From contig NZ_NWUS01000003.1 in assembly GCF_014048475.1 (NCBI RefSeq), forward strand, positions 124,001-188,000: DNA of 64,000 nucleotides. Reading direction: 5' to 3'. Made by a program: the position numbers and the translations under genes. A model generated the notes under the pieces. That model made no database searches. It was not told the origin of the DNA and saw nothing but the letters and a program-made list of their open reading frames with translations. This stretch comes from Bombella favorum (GTDB lineage Bacteria > Pseudomonadota > Alphaproteobacteria > Acetobacterales > Acetobacteraceae). Below are positions 18,549 through 28,546 of this stretch, piece by piece (within the stretch, counting starts at the first letter, position 1; each line of letters begins with the position of its first letter).

Positions 18549-19346
18549 ATGACCGCCCCTGAGATCAGCATCATCATCCCATGCTATAATGAGGTTAAAA
18601 ACGTCGTCCCGCTCGTAAATGCTCTAGAAACTGTTCTAAACGGCATGGCGTGGGAAGTTGTCTTCGTAGATGACAATTCTCCCGATGGCACGATGGACGC
18701 TGTACGCCAACTGGCCCAGCAAAAACCCTATGTACGGGGCCTGCTACGCATTGGCCGGCGGGGGCTGTCTTCTGCCGTGATTGAGGGGGCACTGAGCGTC
18801 TCAGCTCCTTTAATTGCTGTCATGGATGGAGACCTCCAACATGATGAAAGCTGCCTCCACGCAATGATTGCCGCCCTGCGGGATGACCAAGCCGATATCG
18901 CCGTGGCAAGCCGCCATGTCGCCGGAGGCAGCAATGAAGGACTATCCAACGGCTGGCGTCGTTTTCTATCCAACAGTGGCATCTGGGCGGCACGCCAGCT
19001 GCTTAATGTCCCACTGACAGACCCCATGAGTGGCTTTTTCGCCATCAAGCGTTCCGTCTTCACCGATCGTGCCGCCCAGCTAGACGGTAAAGGCTTTAAG
19101 ATTCTGCTGGATATCATGATCGCTCGGTCCAAGCCTTTGCGGGTCAAGGAAGTTCCCATGGCCTTCCGAGACCGAGCCCACGGTGAAAGCAAGCTGGATT
19201 CAGGCGTCATGATCTCCTTTGCCCAAATGCTGGCAAAGCACAGTTTCCGCCGCCGCCCCGTGCCGACCTATAGTGCTGCAACCCTCGTCGGGGGTGGGCT
19301 GCTCTGGTCCGCATGGCGTCTTTTATCCCGCAAGCGGTCGGGCTGA
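18549..19346 (+). CDS. Polyprenol-phosphate mannosyltransferase-like GT2
   Basis: Family 2 glycosyltransferase resembling dolichol-phosphate mannose synthases, which load a sugar on a lipid carrier at the cytoplasmic face of the membrane. Visible motifs are ISIIIPCYNEVKNV, VFVDDNSPDGT (first Asp pair), VMDGDLQHDE (DxD-type motif) and the acceptor region DPMSGFFAIKR. I chose the ATG at 18549 because GGAA lies 8 bases upstream; the in-frame ATG at 18537 has no ribosome site. It lacks the multi-helix tail of some homologues but ends in a possible membrane segment. It may supply donors for the GT-C enzymes nearby, which is inference. A strong terminator follows. Confidence 0.85.
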   Translation: MTAPEISIIIPCYNEVKNVVPLVNALETVLNGMAWEVVFVDDNSPDGTMDAVRQLAQQKPYVRGLLRIGRRGLSSAVIEGALSVSAPLIAVMDGDLQHDESCLHAMIAALRDDQADIAVASRHVAGGSNEGLSNGWRRFLSNSGIWAARQLLNVPLTDPMSGFFAIKRSVFTDRAAQLDGKGFKILLDIMIARSKPLRVKEVPMAFRDRAHGESKLDSGVMISFAQMLAKHSFRRRPVPTYSAATLVGGGLLWSAWRLLSRKRSG

Positions 19347-19348
19347 TA

Positions 19349-19384
19349 CAAAAAAGGCCGCTCCTAAAATGGAGCGGCCTTTTC
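19349..19384. terminator. Bidirectional rho-independent terminator
   Basis: AAAAAAGGCCGCTCC and GGAGCGGCCTTTT form a 10-bp GC-rich stem with a short AT loop. It sits between the convergent glycosyltransferase and rfbD genes and has A and T tracts on the proper sides for both directions. Confidence 0.93.
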
Positions 19385-19409
19385 CATATCACAGACAAGG
19401 AAACTAAAA

Positions 19410-20300
19410 TCAGCCCTCTGGCTTCATCAGAATCCTGACTGTCCGGGACGCACTTTCACGCCAATCAGGCATTTTCTGCCCGAACACACGCTCCAGCTTG
19501 CTATTATCCAGACGAGAGTCCGCCGGACGAGCGGCTGGTGTTGGCCAATCCGCCGTTGCAATAGCCTCTATCTCTGGCATGGGCTGACCATGACGAGCGG
19601 CCTCCTCCAACACATGGTATGCAAGCCCGTGCCATGTCGTCTCGCCACTACCCGTGGCGTGGTATATTCCCGCATAGGAATCCTGCCAACCAGTCTGCTT
19701 GATGTGCTCAACAATGCCCAGAATCACCGTTGCCAGATCATCTGATGAGGTCGGATTGCCCTGCTGGTCCCCCACCACACGCAGGCGAGGATTCTTCGCC
19801 CCTGCATTCAGCATGGTTTTTACAAAGTTCTTACCATGAGGCGAATAGACCCATGCGGTCCGTAAGATGATGCTCTGCGGCTGTGCCTTCAATACCGCAA
19901 CTTCACCCTCGGCCTTGGTCCGCCCGTAGACCGTAACGGGATTAACCGGGTCACTCTCCAAATAAGGGGCAGCCTTTTTGCCATCAAAAACATAGTCCGT
20001 AGAGACATGCAGGAACGGAATTCCTCGGCGGGCTGCTTCTTCTGCCAAACGGGCGGGGCCTGTGTGATTACCCTGCCGTGCTCCTTCCTGCTCCGTCTCT
20101 GCTAGGTCAACGGCTGTCCATGCGGCAGCATTGACAATGAACTCCGGCTGGTAGGCATCAATAACCGCAGCCAGTGTTTCCGGTGCCTGAAAATCCGCCT
20201 CTGGCCGGCCAACGGATACAACACGATCCCCTCCCTGTTCTTTCAGGGATGTTGCAAGCTGGCCTGTCCGGCCAATCACAAGAATGGAAGGCTTCGTCAC
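19410..20300 (-). CDS. rfbD: dTDP-4-dehydrorhamnose reductase
   Basis: NADPH-dependent last step of dTDP-L-rhamnose synthesis. The Rossmann motif is VIGRTGQLATSL, the short-chain catalytic region is STDYVFDGKKAAPY with VYGRTKAEGE (YxxxK), and the C-terminal RPADSRLDNSKLER is typical for RfbD. Last gene of an rfbB-rfbA-rfbC-rfbD unit on the minus strand. Confidence 0.95.
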   Translation of the reverse strand: MTKPSILVIGRTGQLATSLKEQGGDRVVSVGRPEADFQAPETLAAVIDAYQPEFIVNAAAWTAVDLAETEQEGARQGNHTGPARLAEEAARRGIPFLHVSTDYVFDGKKAAPYLESDPVNPVTVYGRTKAEGEVAVLKAQPQSIILRTAWVYSPHGKNFVKTMLNAGAKNPRLRVVGDQQGNPTSSDDLATVILGIVEHIKQTGWQDSYAGIYHATGSGETTWHGLAYHVLEEAARHGQPMPEIEAIATADWPTPAARPADSRLDNSKLERVFGQKMPDWRESASRTVRILMKPEG

Positions 20301-20345
20301 AATAGAGGCCCTTTCATACCAGAAAACACATATCCCGAATGGGGA

Positions 20346-20906
20346 TTACTTATATTCAAACCAGCCTTTAGCAGCATCAAAGGATGGCGCTTCCAGGTCC
20401 TTTTCCGAGAGGACAGCCTCACCCGGGGCAACTGGCCAGTCAATTCCGATCTGGCTGCAATCCCAGCGTACGGAACGCTCGGAGGCTTTGTCATAAAAAC
20501 CGGTGCATTTGTACTGCACTTCGGTATTCTCCTCCAGCGTGACAAAGCCATGCAGGAAGCCAACCGGCAACCAGAGCTGAGACCAGTTTTCTGCCGAAAG
20601 CTCGACACCAACCCACTGCCCGTAAGTCGGTGAGCCTGTCCGTGCATCCACCGCTACATCCCAGATGGCCCCCCGTGTCACCCGCACAAGCTTACCTTGC
20701 CCGTGGGGAGCAAGCTGACAGTGCAAACCACGCACAACCCCCTTCTGGCGGGACAGGCTCTGGTTGTCCTGTACGAATGTCTCCGGGATTCCGGCTTCAG
20801 CCATACTTTTCTGATTGTACGTCTCGGAGAAAAAACCGCGATTATCCCCAAAACGGGCTGGTGTTACCTTCACGATACCGGGCAGGGACAGTGCCTCAAC
20901 CTTCAT
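20346..20906 (-). CDS. rfbC: dTDP-4-dehydrorhamnose 3,5-epimerase
   Basis: Cupin-fold epimerase that converts dTDP-4-keto-6-deoxyglucose to dTDP-4-keto-rhamnose. The 186 residues show FGDNRGFFSETYNQ, FVQDNQSLSRQKGVVRGLHCQ with the catalytic His, GAIWDVAVDARTGSPTYGQWVG and LWLPVGFLHGFVTLEE. It is 45 bases upstream of rfbD and 88 bases downstream of rfbA. Confidence 0.95.
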   Translation of the reverse strand: MKVEALSLPGIVKVTPARFGDNRGFFSETYNQKSMAEAGIPETFVQDNQSLSRQKGVVRGLHCQLAPHGQGKLVRVTRGAIWDVAVDARTGSPTYGQWVGVELSAENWSQLWLPVGFLHGFVTLEENTEVQYKCTGFYDKASERSVRWDCSQIGIDWPVAPGEAVLSEKDLEAPSFDAAKGWFEYK

Positions 20907-20994
20907 CTCGTCATCTCCTCGTCTCTACTCGTTCCACAACCCGGCCTCCAAACCCCGAACAAGCGGGGTCTAGAGCACCAAAGGCCGCCTATAC

Positions 20995-21918
20995 TCACAC
21001 CTTGCCCGGGCGATTTTCCGCCGCCACGTGCAGCAGCATTTGCCCCAGTGGGGTCTTTTTCATCTTGTGGCCCGTCTCCAACAGCTTCTCATGGGAAATA
21101 AAGCCCATGCGATACGCTGCTTCTGTTGGGGAGCCGACCAGCAGCCCCTGACGGGACTGAATGGCATGCACAAAGGTGCCTGCTTGCATCAAACTATCGG
21201 ATGTACCAGCATCCAGCCATGCACAGCCACGGGCCAGCCGGTCCACCTCCAACGTGCCTTCCTCGAGATATATGCGGTTCAAGTCTGTAATCTCCAGCTC
21301 ACCACGTGCACTGGGGCGTACCTTGCGGGCAAATTCACACACCCGACCATCGTAGAAATACAGACCAGTTACCGCCCACTGAGAAGGAGGAACTTGCGGC
21401 TTTTCAACAATATCCAGCGCCCGCCCCTTCTCATCAAAAGAGATAACGCCGTAACGTTCCGGGTCACGCACCTGATAGGCAAAGACAGTAGCCCCGTAAG
21501 GCCGTTTTGCAGCACTCCGCAGCATATGCTCCAGCTCATCTGCAAAGATGAGGTTATCACCCAAAATCAGAGCACAAGGTGAACCGTCAATCCAGTCCTC
21601 GGCAATGTGAAAGGCCTGTGCGATCCCTTCCGGCTTGGGCTGGACACGATAGGTGAAGGTGACACCAAACTGCTCGCCACTCCCCAACAAACGCTCGAAC
21701 TGCGGCTTATCATCTGGCGTGGTGATGATCATGATATCCCGGATACCTGCCAGAATCAGAGTGGTCAGGGGGTAATAGATCATCGGCTTGTCGTAAACAG
21801 GCAGAAGCTGTTTGGAAACGGCCAGTGTCATCGGATACAGGCGCGTTCCCGACCCACCAGAAAGGAGGATACCTTTTGTCAGCGGCGCAGCGGGGGTTTC
21901 CTTTGAGGTGCCTGTCAT
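20995..21918 (-). CDS. rfbA: Glucose-1-phosphate thymidylyltransferase
   Basis: Makes dTDP-glucose from glucose 1-phosphate and dTTP. The nucleotidyltransferase signature is [16 protein letters not shown] followed by [16 protein letters not shown]; further conserved parts are [10 protein letters not shown] and [13 protein letters not shown]. The gene overlaps rfbB by four bases (ATGA), so the two are translationally coupled. Confidence 0.95.
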   Translation of the reverse strand: MTGTSKETPAAPLTKGILLSGGSGTRLYPMTLAVSKQLLPVYDKPMIYYPLTTLILAGIRDIMIITTPDDKPQFERLLGSGEQFGVTFTYRVQPKPEGIAQAFHIAEDWIDGSPCALILGDNLIFADELEHMLRSAAKRPYGATVFAYQVRDPERYGVISFDEKGRALDIVEKPQVPPSQWAVTGLYFYDGRVCEFARKVRPSARGELEITDLNRIYLEEGTLEVDRLARGCAWLDAGTSDSLMQAGTFVHAIQSRQGLLVGSPTEAAYRMGFISHEKLLETGHKMKKTPLGQMLLHVAAENRPGKV

Positions 21919-22973
21919 GCCTTAACTCCCAATCTACGGCCATCGTAACGCTGGTTTCGGAGGTTCTGCCACCATGACCGGTTTTCTAGATACCACTGAA
22001 CAGTCTTACGCAGACCGGCCTCAAAATCATGTTCTGCCCGCCAGTCGAGGCTACGCTCGGCATGGCTGGGGTCAATCTCATACCGGAAATCATGCCCCGG
22101 CCGATCGCTGACAAACGTAATCAAACGCTCCCGTGGGCCAGCAGAATCCGGCTCCAGTTCATCCAGCAGAGAGCATATCTTACGGACAACCTCGAGGTTG
22201 CTCCGTGGCTGTCTCGCCCCGATGGCGTAGGTCGCACCCGGCTTGCCACATTCAACAGCCCGAACAAGAGCGGCTGCATGATCTTCCACAAACAGCCAAT
22301 CCCGCAGGTTTTCACCCTTGCCGTAAACGGGCAACGGTTTCCCCTCCAGCGCGTTGATAATCATGAGGGGGATCAGCTTTTCCGGGAAATGCCACGGCCC
22401 ATAATTGTTGGTCGTGTTCGTCACAAACGCCGGGAAACCATAAGTGTGGTACCAAGCCCGCACCAGATGGTCAGAGGCGGCCTTACTGGCAGAATACGGG
22501 CTGCGAGGATCATACGCCGTTTCTTCAGTGAAAGGGGGATCTTCTGGCGAAAGATGCCCGAACACCTCATCGGTCGAAATATGAAGGAAACGGAATCCTT
22601 CCTTCTTCTCTCCCTCTAGCCCCAGCCAGTACCGGCGGGCTACATCCAGCAGGCAATATGTCCCCACGATGTTGGTCTGGATAAACGCATCCGGGCCATC
22701 AATGGAGCGATCCACATGGCTTTCAGCGGCCAGGTGCATAATGGCATCCGGTTGGAACTCTTCCAGAGCTTCTTCTACCGCAGCCTGATCGTTAATCGAG
22801 ATACGGGCATGACGATACCGTGGATCGGACGCCACAGCGGCCAACGTCTCCTCCGAGGCGGCATAGGTCATGCAGTCTATGTTAAGGACCTGATGGTCGG
22901 TCCTATTCATAAGGTGCCGGACAACCGCAGAGCCTATGAACCCGCACCCACCTGTTACTGTAACCTTCATCAT
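21915..22973 (-). CDS. rfbB: dTDP-glucose 4,6-dehydratase
   Basis: NAD-dependent dehydratase making dTDP-4-keto-6-deoxyglucose. The Rossmann motif is [16 protein letters not shown]; the region [14 protein letters not shown], the catalytic STDEVFG and [15 protein letters not shown] (YxxxK) and the [17 protein letters not shown] segment are all present. First gene of the dTDP-rhamnose operon. The promoter should lie in the 212 bases upstream of 22973. Confidence 0.95.
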   Translation of the reverse strand: MMKVTVTGGCGFIGSAVVRHLMNRTDHQVLNIDCMTYAASEETLAAVASDPRYRHARISINDQAAVEEALEEFQPDAIMHLAAESHVDRSIDGPDAFIQTNIVGTYCLLDVARRYWLGLEGEKKEGFRFLHISTDEVFGHLSPEDPPFTEETAYDPRSPYSASKAASDHLVRAWYHTYGFPAFVTNTTNNYGPWHFPEKLIPLMIINALEGKPLPVYGKGENLRDWLFVEDHAAALVRAVECGKPGATYAIGARQPRSNLEVVRKICSLLDELEPDSAGPRERLITFVSDRPGHDFRYEIDPSHAERSLDWRAEHDFEAGLRKTVQWYLENRSWWQNLRNQRYDGRRLGVKA

Positions 22974-23185
22974 GCCTCCTTATGCATCAATCCTGCCTGG
23001 GATCCCTTTACCCGACCTCCCCGGCTCCGGACAACAAACCTGCTACCATTTTGTTAACAATAAGCATATCGGAAAGAAAATGACCGCCTTTTTAAGGAGG
23101 CATGTTCAATGACGAGGCCATTTTACCGGAGAACTGCCCGCTCTGCTAGTAACGAGCAGTTTTCATCCTCGTATAGAAGCAGAAA

Positions 23186-24598
23186 TCAGCGTTTATAGAC
23201 GTCGTCCAAACGAACGATATCATCCTCCCCCAGATAAGGGCCAGACTGTACCTCGATCAACGTCACAGGAATACGCCCCGGATTCTCCAGCCTGTGAACA
23301 CAGCCCAACGGCAGATAAACGCTCTCATTCTCCCGAACTGTAATCTCCTCATCATCCCGTGTCACAAGGGCTGTGCCTGCTACAACAACCCAATGTTCCG
23401 CACGGTGAAAATGCTTCTGAAGAGATAATTTCTCACCGGGGCTGACATGGATCCGCTTCACCTGAAAGCGAGCGCCTCGAATCAGGCTCTCATAGAACCC
23501 CCAAGGGCGATACATACGGACATGCTGCTCTGCCTCGGGGCGTCCTTCGTCACGAAGGCGTGAGACCATATGCCGGATATCTTGCGCCTGCTCCCGATGC
23601 GATACCATGACGGCATCACCTGTCACGATAATAATGAGGTCTTCCACACCCGTTACGGTCGCTACAACCCCATCGGAATTGACGTAACAGTTCCGGGCAC
23701 GGTCCAAAAACACATTGCCCCGCACGGCATTGCCGTTCTCATCCTTCGGTGTCAGCTCCCAAACGGCATCCCAGCTACCCACGTCCATCCAAGAGAAACC
23801 GGACGGCACGACAGCCGCACGGTCTGTGCGCTCCGCCACGGCATAATCCACCGAAATGGACGGCGCCCGGGAAAAAGCGTCTCCATCCAGCTGCACAAAA
23901 CCAAGGTCGCAATCCGTTTTCTGAACCGCCCGGGACACAGCCTCATGGATGGTGGGTTCATATTTCTTCAGTTCTTCAAGAAAAACCCGGGCCCGGGCCA
24001 CAAACATGCCAGAGTTCCAAAGATGCTGTCCATCCTGCACAAACTGCGCTGCCCGTTCGGCATCTGGTTTCTCCAAAAAACGGGCAATATGATAGGTGTT
24101 TTCCTGCCCCTCTAGAAGACGGCCCTGCTGGATATATCCGTAGCCTGTTTCCGCCCTAGTCGGCCGGATACCGAAAGTGACGATATAATCCTGACGGGCA
24201 GCCTCACAAGCCTGATCCAGAGCCTCCTTGAGAGCGGCATGGTTCTCAATAGCGGCATCAGCCGGCATGAACCAAAGGATGGCTTCCTCATCATACCGGG
24301 CCTGCCAGAAAGCCGCCGCCGCCATGGCCGCCGCCGAGTTGCGGGCAACGGGCTCGAGAATGATGCTGGCAGCCTCTATCCCCACCTGCCGCAGCTGCTC
24401 AGCCATGATGAAGCGATGCTCACGGTTCCCCACGACAATAGGCTCCGCCTCCAGCCCTAGCGTTTTCGTACGCTGTACAGTTTCCTGAAAAGGCGTGTCC
24501 TTGCCCAGCAGCGCACAGAACTGCTTAGGATAGCTCTTGCGGGATACCGGCCACAGCCGTGTCCCGGACCCACCCGAGAGAACAACAGGAACAATCAT
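23186..24598 (-). CDS. manC: Mannose-1-phosphate guanylyltransferase / mannose-6-phosphate isomerase
   Basis: Bifunctional AlgA/XanB/ManC-type enzyme producing GDP-mannose. The N-terminal pyrophosphorylase signature is [23 protein letters not shown], and EPVARNSAAAMAAAA and FMPADAAIENH follow. The C-terminal cupin isomerase domain begins near residue 350 with MYRPWGFYESL and holds LSLQKHFHRAEHWVVVAGTA. The ATG at 24598 places the motif at the very N-terminus. The upstream in-frame start at 24637 adds 13 unrelated residues. The product feeds mannose- or fucose-containing polysaccharides and perhaps the GT2 mannosyl carrier reaction. Confidence 0.93.
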   Translation of the reverse strand: MIVPVVLSGGSGTRLWPVSRKSYPKQFCALLGKDTPFQETVQRTKTLGLEAEPIVVGNREHRFIMAEQLRQVGIEAASIILEPVARNSAAAMAAAAFWQARYDEEAILWFMPADAAIENHAALKEALDQACEAARQDYIVTFGIRPTRAETGYGYIQQGRLLEGQENTYHIARFLEKPDAERAAQFVQDGQHLWNSGMFVARARVFLEELKKYEPTIHEAVSRAVQKTDCDLGFVQLDGDAFSRAPSISVDYAVAERTDRAAVVPSGFSWMDVGSWDAVWELTPKDENGNAVRGNVFLDRARNCYVNSDGVVATVTGVEDLIIIVTGDAVMVSHREQAQDIRHMVSRLRDEGRPEAEQHVRMYRPWGFYESLIRGARFQVKRIHVSPGEKLSLQKHFHRAEHWVVVAGTALVTRDDEEITVRENESVYLPLGCVHRLENPGRIPVTLIEVQSGPYLGEDDIVRLDDVYKR

Positions 24599-24674
24599 AA
24601 CAAGCCTTTCCAGTCTCGATACGCAGCCAAACGCCACAATGCACCGCGTATCACATAGGGGGTCTTCTCTTAAT

Positions 24675-26126
24675 CTAATGAACGTGACCCAGAAGAATCA
24701 TCTGCCCGCTATCAGATACGGGACGGTATCCGGCCTTATGCAGCCAGCTGTCAAATACGATGTTACCGCTGCTGTAATGGCCAACGGTTCCATAGAGCTG
24801 AACAATAGAGAACCGGTGCTGATCAATCTGATCCCGCAGGTAGGTGACATCCTTATTCTTTTTTAACGCCTGCGAGAAATTAAATCCGTCCACAGCTTCG
24901 TGACGATGTGCCCAATAACATAAAGCCATATCGGTACAGAGCAGAGAGGCATTATACGTTCTCAGCATCGCAATATGCGTCTGCCACTCTTGTTCTTTCA
25001 GCGCAACAGTTTGGACTTCCTTGTAAAATTCCACACCCCGCAAAGGTGCAAGCACCAGCAAAGGGAGTGTCAGAATACAGCAGACCCATTTCAGGGATGA
25101 TTCCTGCCCATCTTCTGACAACAACGAAGCAAACCCCAATCCACATAGAAGCGTCCCCGCCACAAGGGCATCGAAGACGCAATTATAATCAACACCCTCT
25201 CCCATGGCTTCCAGCACACCGAACAGGCAGCCCAAAATCAGGAACAGCATGATCAACACAGATGGGTCTCTTAGACTTATTGCCTTCCACCGTCGGCAAA
25301 ATATCCAGACACCGACCAGCAACATTCCCCCCATGAGAGGCAGTTCACGTAAGGCATGAACACCCCGCACCAGCCGAATGACACGCCGCTGGAGAAAAAT
25401 ATTCTGAAAAAAACTAACCCCATAAAACTCATAGAAGGCCACAAACCCCGCCAGCAGCAGCCCAGACACCATAACGGCCCAGATCATCGCCTTTTTCGGG
25501 CTGACAAAAAGCAGCCAAAGCTCCATAGCCAGAGGGAGAGCCACAAGATTATGCTTGGTAAAGCCCCCCAGAACGACCAAACAAGCACTCAGAAACAGAC
25601 GCCCTACAACCAAGTCCGACCCGCCCCTGCCAAGCAGGACACATAACCCACCTAACATCAGGGCCTGTGCCATCCATTGCGGATCATTCATCCCAAAATA
25701 ACCATAAAAAGCCGTATTGACGGTCGCCAAAAATAGAGCCGACGACGCAAAAGCAGCGGATAGCTTACCTGTCAGGTTCCATATGATCTGCGCTATCAGA
25801 CACGCTGCTACAATGACGGAAAGACAGGACAAAAGACGGCCTGCGACAATGGCATCGCACCCCAACCGCACCAACCCTCCCATAAGAATAAAAGATAAAG
25901 GAGGGTAATTATTGAAAACAAAACCATCGTGAGATGAATAGAGCTCATGTGCGCTAGCCAAGGAGGCGGCACGACTGGCTAGCTGGGCGTTCCACCCCTC
26001 ATTCACATCCAAAGGAACATGATGGAAAATAATCAGCCCTGTATGCAGGCAAGTCAGAAGGAACAAGATAGTCCAAAAGACACACCATGACCACGTCAGG
26101 CGTTCTTTCTTATAGGAAACAAACAT
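24675..26126 (-). CDS. GT-C type membrane glycosyltransferase (ArnT/PMT-like)
   Basis: Integral inner-membrane protein with about ten to twelve hydrophobic helices over 483 residues. After the first helix, VPLDVNEGWNAQLASR resembles the acidic first-loop motif of the ArnT/PMT_2 (family 39-like) glycosyltransferases, which take sugars from polyprenyl phosphate carriers in the periplasm. The FNNYPPLSF segment after it is also typical. A specific substrate cannot be named. It neighbours nucleotide-sugar genes, which supports envelope polysaccharide or glycan decoration. Divergent from a second GT-C gene. Confidence 0.65.
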   Translation of the reverse strand: MFVSYKKERLTWSWCVFWTILFLLTCLHTGLIIFHHVPLDVNEGWNAQLASRAASLASAHELYSSHDGFVFNNYPPLSFILMGGLVRLGCDAIVAGRLLSCLSVIVAACLIAQIIWNLTGKLSAAFASSALFLATVNTAFYGYFGMNDPQWMAQALMLGGLCVLLGRGGSDLVVGRLFLSACLVVLGGFTKHNLVALPLAMELWLLFVSPKKAMIWAVMVSGLLLAGFVAFYEFYGVSFFQNIFLQRRVIRLVRGVHALRELPLMGGMLLVGVWIFCRRWKAISLRDPSVLIMLFLILGCLFGVLEAMGEGVDYNCVFDALVAGTLLCGLGFASLLSEDGQESSLKWVCCILTLPLLVLAPLRGVEFYKEVQTVALKEQEWQTHIAMLRTYNASLLCTDMALCYWAHRHEAVDGFNFSQALKKNKDVTYLRDQIDQHRFSIVQLYGTVGHYSSGNIVFDSWLHKAGYRPVSDSGQMILLGHVH

Positions 26127-26162
26127 TCAATTTAATTCCAATATCTTACCTTACGCCCAAAA

Positions 26163-26199
26163 GCATAACGCTTTGACAGCCCATGCCAAAGCGTTATGC
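26163..26199. repeat. 13-bp perfect inverted repeat between divergent GT-C genes
   Basis: GCATAACGCTTTG (26163-26175) and CAAAGCGTTATGC (26187-26199) are exact complements around an 11-base loop. It lies in the 205-base region from which both membrane glycosyltransferase genes are transcribed outward, so it is not a normal terminator position. A shared operator or a transcript hairpin are both possible. Confidence 0.7.
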
Positions 26200-26331
26200 A
26201 AAGACAATTTCTATGCATTCATCATCCACCAAATAAACTTCACAACTTCCTTTTCCTAGAACATTCCTGTAAGAAAACACAGGGCAGGTTGTCAAAGAAA
26301 CATTTCTATTATCTCAAAAAGGCTCCTGAGC

Positions 26332-27816
26332 ATGATGCCATCACATTCCAGCCATCAACCTAGAAAAACATTGCAAAATAATTTATTCCTATACTTTGTG
26401 TTACTTATTGTTGCCGTAATATCCCGATATCCAGCACTCGGCAACCCTTTCATATTTTTTGATGAAGAGTTTTATCTATTCGTCGGTGGCAGGATGCTAC
26501 ATGGCGATATACCGTATGTCGATGTCTGGGACAGGAAACCTATTGGTCTTTTCCTGATTTATGAATTTTTCCATCTTTTTGGCCCCTACCGTATATGGGC
26601 CTATCAGATAGGGGCTCTCCTAAGTGCGTGGGCTACCTCCATCCTGTGCATGAAGATGGCCCGTTTCATCGCTCCAAAAACAGGCGCCTTTCTGACTGGA
26701 TGCCTGTATCTTCTCTGGATCAACGGGGCGCAGGGGATCGGAGGGCAGGCTCCTGTTTTCTATAACCTGCTCATCACAGGGGCCATGCTGGCCATCGTGA
26801 CTTTCCTTGATCAGAAACAGACCAAAAGCCTAAATCGCACTGGTATTCTGGTCATGGCCCTCTTCGGCATTGCCATACAGATCAAGCCAACCGTCGTTTT
26901 TGAGGGCATCTATGCCGGGCTTGTCCTACTCTGGATGACCTATCAAAAGACAAAATCATGGTCTGCCATCTTGGTCAACGCATTCCTCTGGTGTGGAATA
27001 GCACTCATCCCCACGCTCTGCGTGATCGGTTTTTATGCCGGGATTGGACATTTCCATGACTGGTGGTTCGCCAACGTATCATCCATTTTTCTCAAGCAGA
27101 AGACACCTCATGACAGCTGGAAAACCTTCTGGCACTGGATACACTGGGCTGTCACCATTACTCTGCTTCTTCTTTCCATCATGATCCTGCGTGCCCTGGT
27201 CATTAAACAGAAACCCACCAAGGTGAGCCTCATCTTCATCACAGGCTGGGCATGGGCAGCTTTTGCCGGCTTCATCCTATTCGGTTGTTTTTCCAAACAT
27301 TACGCACTGCCTCTTTTTGCACCATTCTTCATCAATGCAGCTCCCCTGTGGCAAGCAAGGATGGGCCGACTCTGGCTGATTATCCTTGTCCTGTGGGGCG
27401 GGCAGCGCAATCTCTCTGAGATAAAGCAGGCCCGACATATGGGGTCAGCCCGTGACCTGAAGCAGATCACCCGTCTTCTCTCCTCACCGGGAGGGTGTGT
27501 CTTCAACTTTGGCGGACCGGATATCATTCTGGATGCTGTGCCCTACTGCCCTCTGACACGCCTGCCATTCTCCGCACATCTCAACTCCGATACGGAAAAA
27601 ACAGCCCTGCCCGTGGACCCTGATACAGAGATGCGGCGTATTCTGGCCCTCTCCCCCCGTTACATCATCATAGGAGAGGATCGAAGCAGCAATGCCGGAC
27701 TGAACATGAGCACGAATGCAATCCTCAATGAGCGGATAAAATCCGCCTACAAGGAAATATATCGGCACAAACAAGATGATGAGAACGACAACATCGTCAT
27801 TTTCATAAAACAGTGA
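26332..27816 (+). CDS. GT-C type membrane glycosyltransferase
   Basis: 494-residue inner-membrane protein with many hydrophobic helices. The first periplasmic loop has FFDEEFYLFVGGRMLHGDIPY, with an acidic DEE in the place of the catalytic Asp/Glu of ArnT/PMT-like enzymes, followed by VDVWDRKPIGLFLIY (the DRKP segment recurs in this group). A hydrophilic C-terminal domain begins near residue 370 and may be periplasmic. The start lies in an AT-rich stretch, with lower GC in the first 150 bases than in the rest of the gene. Substrate unknown; the family is a reasonable call. Confidence 0.65.
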   Translation: MMPSHSSHQPRKTLQNNLFLYFVLLIVAVISRYPALGNPFIFFDEEFYLFVGGRMLHGDIPYVDVWDRKPIGLFLIYEFFHLFGPYRIWAYQIGALLSAWATSILCMKMARFIAPKTGAFLTGCLYLLWINGAQGIGGQAPVFYNLLITGAMLAIVTFLDQKQTKSLNRTGILVMALFGIAIQIKPTVVFEGIYAGLVLLWMTYQKTKSWSAILVNAFLWCGIALIPTLCVIGFYAGIGHFHDWWFANVSSIFLKQKTPHDSWKTFWHWIHWAVTITLLLLSIMILRALVIKQKPTKVSLIFITGWAWAAFAGFILFGCFSKHYALPLFAPFFINAAPLWQARMGRLWLIILVLWGGQRNLSEIKQARHMGSARDLKQITRLLSSPGGCVFNFGGPDIILDAVPYCPLTRLPFSAHLNSDTEKTALPVDPDTEMRRILALSPRYIIIGEDRSSNAGLNMSTNAILNERIKSAYKEIYRHKQDDENDNIVIFIKQ

Positions 27817-27826
27817 AAGAATCTCT

Positions 27827-27852
27827 TCCCCGTATGCCGACTCATACGGGGA
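27827..27852 (+). terminator. Stem-loop after the GT-C gene
   Basis: TCCCCGTATG (27827-27836) and CATACGGGGA (27843-27852) form a perfect 10-bp stem with a 6-base loop, 10 bases after the stop at 27816. No T tract follows on either strand, so terminator function is likely but not certain. Confidence 0.55.
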
Positions 27853-28024
27853 GGCCGATATATATCCCGCAGAACAAGCCCATGAGATGCGCCCATCCGT
27901 ATCATGGTTTTTCAGGGGATAACCCCGTGGTGACCGAGCCATCTAACGCACAGCAATATGTGGCTTTTTCCTGAAAGTCCGATCACCAACGTGCCGCAGA
28001 CCTCCTGAGCCTTGTAGCCCTATA

Positions 28025-28061
28025 ACAGGTATCCAGCTCGTAACAAGACCTAGATACCTGT
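28025..28061 (-). repeat. Inverted repeat downstream of ribH
   Basis: ACAGGTATC (28025-28033) and GATACCTGT (28053-28061) are perfect 9-base arms around 19 bases, starting 11 bases beyond the ribH stop on the minus strand. It may mark the 3' end of the rib transcript. Confidence 0.4.
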
Positions 28062-28072
28062 AAGAGCGTTCT

Positions 28073-28543
28073 TTACTTCCGCAGGAAGGCCACTGTCTCC
28101 ACACAAGCAGCGGCGGCCTCACGTCCTTTATTATGTTCATCAGCACGGGAACGCAGAACGGCCTGTTCTTCCGTATAAGTGGTTAGGATACCAAAGGAGA
28201 CTGGCACGGCTGTTTCCAACTGTGCCTGCATGATGCCGATGGTCGCCCCCATAGAGATAAACTCAAAATGGGCCGTATCCCCCTTGATGACACAACCGAG
28301 GCAGATCACCCCCTCATAAATGCCTTTACGGGCCAGATGCTGGGCCATGATGGGCAGCTCGAACGCACCGGGGGCCTCATAGACATCCACAGTCTCATCA
28401 ATACCACGCTCTTTCAGCCACTCCAGCGCACCATCACGCAGGCCACCCGTCACATCGGGGTTAAAACGGCTGACCAGAAGGGCCAGTCTAGGTGCTGGGT
28501 TCAGTTTCAGCCCTTCCGGGGCCGTAGCGATATGTTTGCTCAT
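28073..28543 (-). CDS. ribH: 6,7-dimethyl-8-ribityllumazine synthase
   Basis: Penultimate enzyme of riboflavin synthesis, condensing the pyrimidine intermediate with the butanone phosphate. The 156 residues include LALLVSRFNPDVTGGLRDGAL, VYEAPGAFELPIMAQ, VICLGCVIKGDTAHFEFI and PVSFGILTTYTEEQA, all typical of lumazine synthase. Last gene of the rib operon, 3 bases after ribBA. Confidence 0.96.
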   Translation of the reverse strand: MSKHIATAPEGLKLNPAPRLALLVSRFNPDVTGGLRDGALEWLKERGIDETVDVYEAPGAFELPIMAQHLARKGIYEGVICLGCVIKGDTAHFEFISMGATIGIMQAQLETAVPVSFGILTTYTEEQAVLRSRADEHNKGREAAAACVETVAFLRK

Positions 28544-28546
28544 GGT

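Noticed and set aside
27484-27942. 152-codon minus-strand frame at the end of the GT-C gene
   Set aside because: Mostly antisense to the GT-C coding region; no ribosome site, and composition not like a real protein.
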